Part shown: positions 16,073 through 23,413 of the stretch, one piece after another | Layout of the letters: the number at the start of each line of letters is the position of its first letter | How positions within the stretch are numbered: the first letter of the stretch is position 1 | Assembly: GCA_017617035.1 (NCBI GenBank) | Contig: JAFZWV010000022.1 | Span: 1-36,136, forward strand | Direction of reading: 5' to 3' | Origin: Bacteroidales bacterium | Lineage (GTDB): Bacteria; Bacteroidota; Bacteroidia; Bacteroidales; UBA932 | DNA: 36,136 nucleotides | Notes under the pieces: generated by a model | What the model saw: only the letters and a program-made list of their open reading frames with translations | What the model was told of the DNA's origin: nothing | The model's database searches: none | Translations under genes and position numbers: made by a program

Positions 16073-17100
16073 TAATCTTTGACTGATTTAAGCGCTTCGC
16101 GCACCTGTGCTTCGATCTCTTCGCAGAGCTCGGGGTTGTCTTTAAGGAGCTGCTTTGCGGCTGCAAGGCCCTGGGCGAGTTTCTCGCCGTTGTAGCTGAA
16201 CCAGCTGCCGCTCTTATGGATAATGTCGAATTCTACGGCGAGATCCAGAATCTCTGCGGACTTCGAGATACCCTCTCCGAAGACAATGTCGAACTCGGCC
16301 TTCTTGAAAGGCGGGGCCATCTTGTTCTTGACGACCTTCACGCGGGTACGGTTTCCGGTAGCTTCCTCACCGTCCTTGAGCTGGGTGACTCTGCGGACAT
16401 CCAGACGCACGGATGCGTAGAACTTGAGGGCGTTTCCTCCGGTTGTAGTCTCGGGATTACCGAACATGATGCCTATCTTCTCGCGGAGCTGGTTGATGAA
16501 GATGCAGCAGGTTCCGGTCTTACTGATGTTGGCTGTAAGTTTACGGAGAGCCTGTGACATGAGGCGGGCCTGGAGGCCGACCTTATTGTCTCCCATCTCG
16601 CCTTCGATTTCGGCCTTGGGGGTAAGAGCTGCGACGGAGTCGATTACTATGATATCAATAGCGCCTGAGCGGATGAGGTTGTCGGCAATCTCGAGAGCCT
16701 GCTCGCCGTTGTCCGGCTGGGAAATCAGGAGGTTCTCGAGGTTGACGCCAAGAGCTGCCGCATAGGTCCTGTCGAAGGCATGCTCTGCGTCAATCATAGC
16801 GGCTATGCCGCCCATTTTCTGCGCCTCGGCGATGGCGTGGATCGCGAGGGTAGTCTTACCGCTGGATTCGGGTCCGTAGATCTCGATGATGCGTCCGCGC
16901 GGGTAGCCCCCAATCCCGAGGGCATGGTCCAGGGCTATACTGCCCGAAGGGATGACCTGGACGTCTCCCTCAGGCTGGTCGCCGAGTTTCATGATCGTTC
17001 CTTTTCCGTAGTCCTTCTCGATCTTGTCGATAGTTGCCTGCAATGCCTTCAATTTAGCGGCATTGACTTCGGCGGCCTGGTTTTCTAATTCTTTTGCCAT
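16072..17100 (-). CDS. recA: Recombinase RecA
   Basis: A 342-residue ATP-dependent strand-exchange protein for homologous recombination and SOS activation. The Walker A motif GPESSGKTT is at 76-84, followed by the RecA signature ALRKLTANI and loop L2 [15 protein letters not shown]. The length is standard. The start at 17100 is preceded by an A-rich leader of about 60 bases with a short perfect palindrome at its 5' end. It shares a mirror-image promoter with divergent rlmN and is followed by trpS; recX is just beyond rlmN. Confidence 0.98.
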   Translation of the reverse strand: MAKELENQAAEVNAAKLKALQATIDKIEKDYGKGTIMKLGDQPEGDVQVIPSGSIALDHALGIGGYPRGRIIEIYGPESSGKTTLAIHAIAEAQKMGGIAAMIDAEHAFDRTYAAALGVNLENLLISQPDNGEQALEIADNLIRSGAIDIIVIDSVAALTPKAEIEGEMGDNKVGLQARLMSQALRKLTANISKTGTCCIFINQLREKIGIMFGNPETTTGGNALKFYASVRLDVRRVTQLKDGEEATGNRTRVKVVKNKMAPPFKKAEFDIVFGEGISKSAEILDLAVEFDIIHKSGSWFSYNGEKLAQGLAAAKQLLKDNPELCEEIEAQVREALKSVKD

Positions 17101-17142
17101 AATTAATTGAGTTTTTGATAATAGTTAAAGTTTGGGGAGGTA

Positions 17143-17157
17143 CGCTCACTATGAGCG
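17143..17157. promoter_or_regulatory. Palindrome at the 5' end of the recA transcript
   Basis: CGCTCA (17143-17148) and TGAGCG (17152-17157) are perfect inverted copies around CTA. The palindrome begins about 8 bases downstream of the recA -7 box, so it covers roughly the first 15 transcribed bases. It could be an operator for an SOS repressor or a 5' stabilising hairpin (inference). Confidence 0.4.
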
Positions 17158-17164
17158 CAGCAAA

Positions 17165-17192
17165 CAAATATAGTGATTTTTGCTTATTTTTG
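17165..17192. promoter_or_regulatory. Mirror-image divergent promoter for recA (-) and rlmN (+)
   Basis: CAAATATA at 17165-17172 is the minus-strand -7 box TATATTTG of recA. TATTTTTG at 17185-17192 is the plus-strand -7 box of rlmN. They are 12 bases apart. The rlmN box ends 6 bases before its ATG. Confidence 0.65.
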
Positions 17193-17198
17193 CAGGAG

Positions 17199-18248
17199 AT
17201 GAAAGAGAAACTTTTAGGCAAATCTCCGGAAGAGTTGAAGACGGTCGCACAGGCCGCCGGGCTGCCCGCATTCGCCGCGAAGCAAATAGCGGAATGGATG
17301 TACGTAAAGCGCGCAAAAAGCTTTGCGGAGATGACCAACATCTCCAAGTCCGGGCGCGAAAAACTGGCCGAACTCTACGAGCTCGGAGTCTCGGCGCCGG
17401 TGGGCATCGCTCAGAGCAGTGACGGAACAAAAAAGTATCTCTTTCAGGTCGAGATTTCTCCACTCGCTTCGCTCGGTCGAAATGACAACGACAAATACAT
17501 CGAGTCGGTAATGATTCCCGACGAGGATCGCAAAACCCTGTGCGTCTCTTCCCAGGCCGGATGCAAGATGGGCTGCAAATTCTGCATGACAGGCCGCCAG
17601 GGCTTCCATGGTAACCTGGAGCCAGCCGACATCCTGAACCAGTTCATAAGCATCGACGAGTCGGCCGTACTTACCAACGCCGTTTTTATGGGCATGGGCG
17701 AGCCGCTCGACAACACCGACAACGTCCTTCGGGCAATCGAGGTGCTTACTGCGCCATGGGGCTTCGCCTGGAGCCCTAAACGCGTGACCCTCAGCACTAT
17801 AGGCGTGCTTCCGAGCCTACGCCGCTATCTCGACGAAAGCCGCTGCCACCTCGCTATAAGCATCCACAACCCCTTCCAGGACGAGCGCCTCGAACTCATG
17901 CCCGTCCAGAAGGCATGGCCGGTAGCCGAAGTGATCCGCATGCTCAAGGACTACGACTGGACTGCCCAGAGGCGCGTGAGCTTCGAATACACCATGTTCG
18001 CCGGCTGGAACGACGACCGCCGCCATGCCGACGCGCTCGCGAGGCTCCTTCGCGACATCGAGTGCCGCGTGAACCTCATCCGTTTCCATAGGATTCCCGA
18101 TTTCCCCTACGAGTGCGCAAGCCCCAGGGCCATGGAAGCCTTCCGCGACAGGCTGAACTCGCTCGGCGTGACCTGCACCATCAGGGCTTCGCGCGGGGAA
18201 GATATACTCGCCGCCTGCGGCATGCTCGCCGGGAAACACAACAAGTAG
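17199..18248 (+). CDS. rlmN: Dual-specificity 23S rRNA/tRNA adenosine C2-methyltransferase RlmN
   Basis: A 349-residue radical-SAM enzyme that makes m2A in 23S rRNA A2503 and in tRNA A37. The iron-sulphur cysteines are C122, C126 and C129 (CKMGCKFC); the two mechanistic cysteines are C115 (LCVSSQ) and C340 (LAACGML). An N-terminal helical domain (1-75) and SAM motifs GMGEPLDN and STIGV are normal. Residues 85-98 (EISPLASLGRNDND) are an insertion encoded by a dispersed repeat, between the YLFQV strand and KYIESVMIP, where relatives have a short turn. The start at 17199 fits the family; AGGAG just before the ATG is too close for a usual Shine-Dalgarno. Confidence 0.95.
   Translation: MKEKLLGKSPEELKTVAQAAGLPAFAAKQIAEWMYVKRAKSFAEMTNISKSGREKLAELYELGVSAPVGIAQSSDGTKKYLFQVEISPLASLGRNDNDKYIESVMIPDEDRKTLCVSSQAGCKMGCKFCMTGRQGFHGNLEPADILNQFISIDESAVLTNAVFMGMGEPLDNTDNVLRAIEVLTAPWGFAWSPKRVTLSTIGVLPSLRRYLDESRCHLAISIHNPFQDERLELMPVQKAWPVAEVIRMLKDYDWTAQRRVSFEYTMFAGWNDDRRHADALARLLRDIECRVNLIRFHRIPDFPYECASPRAMEAFRDRLNSLGVTCTIRASRGEDILAACGMLAGKHNK
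17451..17487 (+). repeat. Dispersed palindromic repeat copy inside rlmN
   Basis: This 37-base segment begins GAGATTTCTC and ends GGTCGAAATGACA, with CTTCGCTC in the middle. It matches 21205-21241 at nearly all positions and the right arm at 11919-11959 in inverse orientation. It is read in frame as EISPLASLGRND. Confidence 0.88.
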
Positions 18249-18250
18249 CC

Positions 18251-18718
18251 ATGAACGACGCCGCTAAGAAAGTCCTCTGCAGGCTTCAGAACCTGTGCGC
18301 AAAGCAGGAATGCTGCTCGGTCGACATGCTCCAGAAGGCGCTGAAGGCCCTCGACTACGACCGGCAGGCCGCCGAAGAGGTCGTCGCGGCGCTCGTTAAA
18401 GACGGCTACGTCGACGACGCCCGTTACGCGGCGGCCTTCGCCCGTGAGAAAGCCTCCATTACCGGTTGGGGCCCCGTCAAAATAAAGTTCGCCCTGGCAG
18501 GGAAGGGAATAAAGGGCGAGGCGGTGGAAGCCGCGTTGGCAGAAATCGACGACGAAAGGGCCGACGCAAAGCTCCGAAAACTGCTCGAGAATAAATGGAA
18601 AACCCTGGCGGAAGATCCCCAGGGTAAGCTAAAACTGATCAAATTCGCCCTCTCGCGAGGCTATGAATACGATCAGGTCAAAAACGCCATACAAGATTTG
18701 CACAATACGCCCCAGTAA
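18251..18718 (+). CDS. recX: Regulatory protein RecX
   Basis: A 155-residue, helical three-repeat protein that binds RecA filaments and limits their growth. Recognisable family segments are KALDYDRQAAEEVVAALVKDGYVDDARYAAAF (second repeat), GPVKIKFALAGKGI, and FALSRGYEYDQVKNAIQDL at the end. The ATG at 18251 is 2 bases after the rlmN stop, so the genes are co-transcribed; recA lies just across the shared promoter. The C-terminal 41 bases overlap the convergent PAP2 gene. Confidence 0.88.
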   Translation: MNDAAKKVLCRLQNLCAKQECCSVDMLQKALKALDYDRQAAEEVVAALVKDGYVDDARYAAAFAREKASITGWGPVKIKFALAGKGIKGEAVEAALAEIDDERADAKLRKLLENKWKTLAEDPQGKLKLIKFALSRGYEYDQVKNAIQDLHNTPQ

Positions 18719-19271
18719 GGGGATCGATTGAAGGCGCGACCGAAAGGTTGCTCTCTTTTTTTGCCCCAAACTTACTGCCAAGGTCTAGCGCATCTGCCGT
18801 CCATCGGCCTATCCATGCGCTGAGAAAACCTATGCCCGCTCCGGCTGCGGTATCCCACCACCAATGGCGTTGATGCTGGACGCGGCCGTAGGCCACCGCC
18901 ATTCCACCGGCATAGAATAGCGCTCCCCAGCTCCAGCCGTAGTCCTGGCAGACCAGCTCCGCGCCGGTAAACGCGGCCGCGGTGTGGCCAGAGGGGAAGG
19001 AGTGGTAGTTGGAGCCGTCCGGTCTTTGTTCCTGAACAAGATGCTTGAGACCTTGGGTAATGCCGAACATGGCGGCGTAGCCGACTACATTGGCCACGCA
19101 CCTGTCGACCAAATTGTGGTTCGGCTGAATTCCGAGGTATTCGGCGCCAAGGTCAAAGACTATGGGCGTGAACTGAAGCGGGGTCTCCCAATACTGCCAG
19201 TCGCTGCGCTGGGCCCTCGAAAGGCCGCAGCAGCAAAAAATCAGCAGCAGTGAGAGAAGAATCCTACGCAT
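18678..19271 (-). CDS. PAP2-family phosphatase, exported
   Basis: A 197-residue phosphatase of the type 2 phosphatidic acid phosphatase superfamily. The three motifs are present: KHLVQEQRP at 76-84, PSGH at 93-96 and GRVQHQRHWWWD at 129-140 with H136 and D140; the usual SR start of motif 3 is GR here. An N-terminal signal sequence (ILLSLLLIFCCCGLSRAQ) and hydrophobic helices place it in the envelope. It may act on undecaprenyl pyrophosphate or lipid A (inference). Its start overlaps the rfbC stop by 8 bases, linking it to rhamnose synthesis; the 3' end overlaps recX. Confidence 0.87.
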   Translation of the reverse strand: MRRILLSLLLIFCCCGLSRAQRSDWQYWETPLQFTPIVFDLGAEYLGIQPNHNLVDRCVANVVGYAAMFGITQGLKHLVQEQRPDGSNYHSFPSGHTAAAFTGAELVCQDYGWSWGALFYAGGMAVAYGRVQHQRHWWWDTAAGAGIGFLSAWIGRWTADALDLGSKFGAKKESNLSVAPSIDPLTGAYCANLVWRF

Positions 19272-19836
19272 AGAGGTCTTCGCTGAAATCGGGCAGGTCG
19301 GCAGCGTCTTTGAGGCGCGGATGATGACGGTCTTTCTCGGAAAGGATTACCTTGTCTGCGGGAATCTGCCAGTCGATAGCGAGGTCCGGGTCGTCCCAGG
19401 CAATCGCACCCTCCGCCGACGGCTCATAAAAACGGTCGCACTTATACTGGATCACGGCCTCTTCTGACAGAACGCTGAAGCCATGGGCAAAGCCGCGGGG
19501 GATGAAGAGTTGGCGGTGATTGTCGCCCGACAGGACTACTGCGACATGCTTCCCGAAGGTGGGGCTGCCCCTGCGGATATCGACCGCGATGTCGAGGACC
19601 TGGCCCTTGATAACCCTGAGAAGTTTAGACTGGGCATAACGGCCTGTCTGGTAGTGGAGACCGCGCACCACTCCGTAGCAGGACTTGCTTTCATTGTCCT
19701 GAACGAAACTCAGGGGCTGCACGGCTGCGGCGAAATCCCTTTCGGAGAAGGATTCAAAGAAGTAACCGCGTGAGTCTCCGAAGACTTGCGGCTCGACTAT
19801 AACTACTCCTTCGATATCTGTCTTGATTACATTCAT
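19264..19836 (-). CDS. rfbC: dTDP-4-dehydrorhamnose 3,5-epimerase
   Basis: A 190-residue cupin-fold epimerase, the third step of dTDP-L-rhamnose synthesis. Family motifs include DSRGYFFESF (21-30), VRGLHYQ with the catalytic H61, KLLRVIKGQVLDIAVDIRRGSPTFG, and IPRGFAHGFSVL. The start forms an ATGA overlap with the rfbD stop. The glucose-1-phosphate thymidylyltransferase (rfbA) and 4,6-dehydratase (rfbB) are not in the window. Rhamnose is used in O-antigen or capsule. Confidence 0.95.
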   Translation of the reverse strand: MNVIKTDIEGVVIVEPQVFGDSRGYFFESFSERDFAAAVQPLSFVQDNESKSCYGVVRGLHYQTGRYAQSKLLRVIKGQVLDIAVDIRRGSPTFGKHVAVVLSGDNHRQLFIPRGFAHGFSVLSEEAVIQYKCDRFYEPSAEGAIAWDDPDLAIDWQIPADKVILSEKDRHHPRLKDAADLPDFSEDLYA

Positions 19837-20705
19837 ACGCGTTTGAGGCAGGCTTCGAGGGAATCTCTCCAGTAGGGGACTTCCACTCCGAAGGTTTTTT
19901 TGACGAGGCTCTTGTCGAGCACGCTGTATTGCGGTCTGCGGGCCTTAGTCCTGTAGTCGGACGTCAGGCAGGGTATCACCCTGCAGTCGTAGCCGCACAG
20001 GTCTTTGATCGCCATGGCGAAGTCGAACCAGCTGACAGCGCCCTCGCTCGAAAAATGATACAATCCGGTTTTAGCAAGCTGGCGGGTGGTGATTATATGC
20101 ATAATCAGGCCGGCCAGGTCGGTGGCGCTGGTAGGGGAGCCTACCTGGTCGCAGACGACCCTGACTTCGTCGCGCGAGCTCATTATCGAGCGCATGGTTC
20201 CTACGAAATTCTTGCCCTTGGGGGAATAGAGCCAGGCGGTCCTGATAATAATATACTTGCAGCCGGATTTCTGGATGGCTTTTTCGCCGGCGAGTTTAGT
20301 GCTTCCGTACACGCTTCTGGGGGCAGGAGCAACGGTTTCTTTGATGGGGGTGTTTCCCTCGCCTGAGAAGACATAGTCAGTAGAGATGTGGATCAAGGTG
20401 GCGCCGACCTCGGCCGCGATGCGCGCCAGGCTTTCTGGGGCGTCGCGGTTGATTGCGGCGGCAAACTCTACGTCGTCTTCGGCTTTGTCGACATTGGTAT
20501 AGGCGGCGCAATTTACTATTACGTCGATCTTTTCGTTCCTGACGATGATCTCCAGGGCCTCTTCATTGGTGATATCCAGATGAATAGTCTCCGCGCCCGG
20601 CATCTCTCCGATGTCGGTGAAGACGAACCTGTCTGTACTGTCTGCCGCAAGGCGGCGGAGCTCGCATCCAAGGTTGCCATTGGAACCTGTTACCAATACG
20701 TTCAT
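19833..20705 (-). CDS. rfbD: dTDP-4-dehydrorhamnose reductase
   Basis: A 290-residue short-chain dehydrogenase/reductase that performs the final reduction to dTDP-L-rhamnose. The nucleotide-binding motif TGSNGNLG is at 6-13, the catalytic STDYVFSG region near 108-115 and the YGSTK pair at 133-137. Length is typical. The ATG at 20705 follows its -7 box by 7 bases, so the message is probably leaderless; the longer frame upstream would run through the promoter and into rnhA. It heads rfbD-rfbC-PAP2. Confidence 0.95.
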   Translation of the reverse strand: MNVLVTGSNGNLGCELRRLAADSTDRFVFTDIGEMPGAETIHLDITNEEALEIIVRNEKIDVIVNCAAYTNVDKAEDDVEFAAAINRDAPESLARIAAEVGATLIHISTDYVFSGEGNTPIKETVAPAPRSVYGSTKLAGEKAIQKSGCKYIIIRTAWLYSPKGKNFVGTMRSIMSSRDEVRVVCDQVGSPTSATDLAGLIMHIITTRQLAKTGLYHFSSEGAVSWFDFAMAIKDLCGYDCRVIPCLTSDYRTKARRPQYSVLDKSLVKKTFGVEVPYWRDSLEACLKRV

Positions 20706-20712
20706 AATTGTA

Positions 20713-20730
20713 CAAAAATAGTTATTTTTG
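20713..20730. promoter_or_regulatory. Mirror-image divergent promoter for rfbD (-) and rnhA (+)
   Basis: CAAAAATA (20713-20720) and TATTTTTG (20723-20730) are perfect inverted copies separated by only GT. They are the -7 boxes of rfbD (7 bases before its ATG) and rnhA (6 bases before its ATG). The two genes are separated by just 31 bases. Confidence 0.65.
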
Positions 20731-20736
20731 CGGATA

Positions 20737-21264
20737 ATGGAGCAGAAGCAGACCATATATCTCTTCACCGACGGGGCTGCCAGCGGCAACCCGGGCCCCG
20801 GAGGCTACGGAGTCGTCCTCAAGTGCGGCGGCATCAGCAAAGAACTCAGCGGAGGCTTCCGCCTCACGACCAACAACCGTATGGAGTTGCTGGCCGTAAT
20901 TCGTGGTCTGGAGGCTATCAAGTGGGAAAACGCTACAGTTGAGGTCTACAGCGACTCGACCTATGTGGTAAAATCGGTCGAAGAGGGCTGGCTGGATACA
21001 TGGATAGCAAAAGGCTGGAAGAAGGTGAAAAATCCCGATCTATGGCAGGCTTTTCTCCCGCTCTACAGAAAACACAAAGTTACCTTCCACTGGCTTAAAG
21101 GCCATGCCGGGCATCCCGAGAACGAACGCTGCGACCGCCTCGCAGTAGCAGCCTACGGAGAGCCCGGCTTGCCTGTCGATGAAGGGTATGAAGCGCTTCG
21201 GAGCGAGATTTCTCCGCGCGCTTCGCTTGGTCGAAATGACAATAACGCAGACACATTATTTTAG
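20737..21264 (+). CDS. rnhA: Ribonuclease HI
   Basis: A 175-residue endonuclease that cleaves RNA in RNA-DNA hybrids. The catalytic acids are D12 (FTDGAASGNPGPGG), E50 (NNRMELLA), D73 (YSDSTYVV) and D133 (ERCDRLA), with H123 in KGHAGH. The conserved domain ends near residue 145; the tail 156-170 (EISPRASLGRNDN) is encoded by the dispersed repeat also found in rlmN. The ATG at 20737 was preferred to the in-frame TTG at 20728, which is part of the -7 box. pdxA follows after 3 bases. Confidence 0.95.
   Translation: MEQKQTIYLFTDGAASGNPGPGGYGVVLKCGGISKELSGGFRLTTNNRMELLAVIRGLEAIKWENATVEVYSDSTYVVKSVEEGWLDTWIAKGWKKVKNPDLWQAFLPLYRKHKVTFHWLKGHAGHPENERCDRLAVAAYGEPGLPVDEGYEALRSEISPRASLGRNDNNADTLF
21205..21241 (+). 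repeat. Dispersed palindromic repeat copy at the 3' end of rnhA
   Basis: This 37-base segment begins GAGATTTCTC and ends GGTCGAAATGACA; it is nearly identical to 17451-17487 and is read in the same frame (EISPRASLGRND). It forms most of the C-terminal extension of RNase HI. Confidence 0.88.
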
Positions 21265-21267
21265 AAT

Positions 21268-22362
21268 ATGCAGAAAGACAATAAACTCATTGTGGGTATC
21301 ACACAAGGAGATTCGAACGGAATCGGCTACGAAGTCATCATCAAGGCTCTGAGCGACGAGCGCATACTCGAGCAGTTCACTCCGGTGGTTTACGGTTCTC
21401 CGAAGCTTTTCGGCTTCTATCTCAAGACTATCCCCGAGATAGATAACCTGCCACTCAATCCCATAACAGAAGCAAAACAGGCTCAGCCTAAAAAGATAAA
21501 CATCCTGAACTGCCTGCCGGACAGCACTTACGCTGAGCCCGGCTTCCAGGGCCCGGAGGCGGCTAACTCCGCCATCAAGGCGTTGGACGCCGCCGTCCGC
21601 GACATCAAGGCCGGCCTCATCGACGTCCTGGTTACCGGCCCTATCAACAAGAAGTCCGTCTCTATCCAGGGCTTCCAGTTCCCCGGCCACACCGAGTACC
21701 TCATGAACCAGTTCGGGGTCAAGGATGTCACAATGCTCATGGTCAGCGACCGTATCAAGCTAGGCGTCGTGACGGGCCACATTCCGCTCAAGGACGTCCC
21801 TGGCGCCATCACCGAGGAGAAGATCCTGAGCAAGCTCCGTCTGATGAAGGAGTCGCTCATCAAGGATTTCGGCTACGATAACCCGACCATCGGCGTCCTT
21901 AGCCTCAATCCCCACAGCGGCGACGGCGGTCTGCTCGGAACCGAAGAGCAGGACATCATCATCCCTGCGCTCAAACGCGCAACAGAGGAGGGCATCGAAG
22001 CATTCGGCCCCTTCTCGCCGGACGGCTATTTCGGCCTTGGGAAGTACCAGCAGTTCGACGCCACCCTCGCCATGTACCATGACCAGGGGCTCTCGCCCTT
22101 CAAGACCATCGCTTTCTCCGACGGTGTGAACTATACCGCCGGACTGCCTGTGGTGAGGACTTCGCCCGACCATGGCACCGCCTACGACATGGCCGGCCGC
22201 GATATGGCTGACCCGGTCTCGATGCGCTCCGCGATCTTTACGGCCGTGGATATTTTCCGCCGCCGCCAGGCCCACGAAAAACTTGTCGAAGGCCGCATGA
22301 TTGACCGTACGCCGGTCGAGGAAGAGCGCCCGCAGCGCCCTGACCGTCCGCAAATTGCATAA
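21268..22362 (+). CDS. pdxA: 4-hydroxythreonine-4-phosphate dehydrogenase
   Basis: A 364-residue metal- and NAD-dependent dehydrogenase of the DXP-dependent pyridoxal phosphate pathway. The start ITQGDSNGIGYEV (ITxGDPxGIGPE in many relatives), the segment TGPINKKS and the metal ligands H171 (TGHIPL), H216 (LNPHSGDGG) and H271 (YHDQGL) match the E. coli enzyme's H166, H211 and H266 with a constant offset. The last 25 residues are a Pro/Arg/Glu-rich tail (TPVEEERPQRPDRPQ). It follows rnhA by 3 bases. Confidence 0.95.
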   Translation: MQKDNKLIVGITQGDSNGIGYEVIIKALSDERILEQFTPVVYGSPKLFGFYLKTIPEIDNLPLNPITEAKQAQPKKINILNCLPDSTYAEPGFQGPEAANSAIKALDAAVRDIKAGLIDVLVTGPINKKSVSIQGFQFPGHTEYLMNQFGVKDVTMLMVSDRIKLGVVTGHIPLKDVPGAITEEKILSKLRLMKESLIKDFGYDNPTIGVLSLNPHSGDGGLLGTEEQDIIIPALKRATEEGIEAFGPFSPDGYFGLGKYQQFDATLAMYHDQGLSPFKTIAFSDGVNYTAGLPVVRTSPDHGTAYDMAGRDMADPVSMRSAIFTAVDIFRRRQAHEKLVEGRMIDRTPVEEERPQRPDRPQIA

Positions 22363-22385
22363 GTGTCAAATTTTTCATACTTTTG
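22354..22385 (+). promoter_or_regulatory. Promoter of the polyamine uptake operon
   Basis: ATTG at 22354-22357 (one mismatch to TTTG) and TACTTTTG at 22378-22385 are 20 bases apart. The -33 part overlaps the last codons of pdxA. The first ATG of the operon follows 47 bases later. Confidence 0.65.
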
Positions 22386-22432
22386 CGCCGATATCTTAAG
22401 TTGAACCAAAACCTATTTTATGGTACTTGGAA

Positions 22433-23410
22433 ATGAGAAAACCATTCGTTATCGCAGCAATGTTGCTGTGCTCCTCTCTTGCGATCGCACAAGAGGCTGA
22501 CGAACTCGGTGGTAGCAATGCCGAGTTATCCGTTATTGCCAGGGCAGAATACCTTAATGGTGACCCACTCGGCAACTCCTCTCTTTATACCCTTCTCGAG
22601 GGTAACATTTCCGACAATCTTTCATACTCTGTCTGTAACCACTGGCTGTCTTCGGATCCCGGTGCACTTTATGGTGCAACCTTCCATGCCGACGATGTCA
22701 ACTGGTTGGACTTTGCGTATCTGACCTATTCGCTCGATAAAGTAGAGCTGTCTTTGGGAAAGTCTGATCTTTGCTGGGGAACCTACGAGATGGACGAATA
22801 CGACTGGGATGTCCATTATCCGATGGCTTCCTCATTGTGGTTTACGCTTCCGATCTACCAGTGGGGTGTCAAGGCCTCCTGGATGCCCATTGAGAACCTG
22901 ACCCTCGATTTCAAGGTCAGCAGCTCTCCGTATAGCGAGCACCCGTTCGAAGACGGTCTTCTGACCTACGGCCTCAGAGCCCGCTACGAAGAGGAAGACT
23001 CCTTCGGCGCCATGGTCGCTTACAACCTGTTCAATACCGGCTTCGGCGACCCCATCGGTGTCCTGTCTGCAGGCGCTCAGCTCTATGTTGGCGATGTCCG
23101 CCTTGTGGCCGACTTCAATAATAAGGTCGGTGACCTCAATTATCTGACTGTTTTCCTCGACGGCTTTACCTCTTCCCTTAAGTGTGTTGTGCCTTTCGGT
23201 GAGGAGAGCGAGTTTGAACTGTTCGGCCAGGCCGCTTACGAGCGCATTTCGTCCGGCAATCTCGAGGACCTCAGCGGAAGCCTCGGAGTCCATTGGAATC
23301 CGCTTGACTGGCTCCGTGTCCATGCCCTTGGCAACTACCGCCTCGGCGACATCAATCCTGGATTCTTTTTCAACGTAGGCGTTACCTGCAACATCCCCAT
23401 CTCTCTCTAG
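22433..23410 (+). CDS. Outer-membrane beta-barrel protein, first gene of polyamine operon
   Basis: A 325-residue exported protein. The signal peptide MRKPFVIAAMLLCSSLAIAQ is followed by alternating amphipathic strands with aromatic girdles (NLSYSVCNHWLSSDPG, LDFAYLTYSLDKVELSLGKSDLCWG, LRVHALGNYRLGD) and a hydrophobic last strand (FFFNVGVTCNIPISL), which is how small porin-like barrels look. I recognise no named family; the domain has neither a TonB plug nor SusC/D features. The ATG at 22433 is preferred to a TTG at 22427. It is 3 bases before potA, so it may be the outer-membrane channel for polyamines (inference). Confidence 0.7.
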   Translation: MRKPFVIAAMLLCSSLAIAQEADELGGSNAELSVIARAEYLNGDPLGNSSLYTLLEGNISDNLSYSVCNHWLSSDPGALYGATFHADDVNWLDFAYLTYSLDKVELSLGKSDLCWGTYEMDEYDWDVHYPMASSLWFTLPIYQWGVKASWMPIENLTLDFKVSSSPYSEHPFEDGLLTYGLRARYEEEDSFGAMVAYNLFNTGFGDPIGVLSAGAQLYVGDVRLVADFNNKVGDLNYLTVFLDGFTSSLKCVVPFGEESEFELFGQAAYERISSGNLEDLSGSLGVHWNPLDWLRVHALGNYRLGDINPGFFFNVGVTCNIPISL

Positions 23411-23413
23411 GAA

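Noticed and set aside
22433-23410. TonB-dependent receptor
   Set aside because: At 325 residues it is too short and has no plug domain or TonB box.
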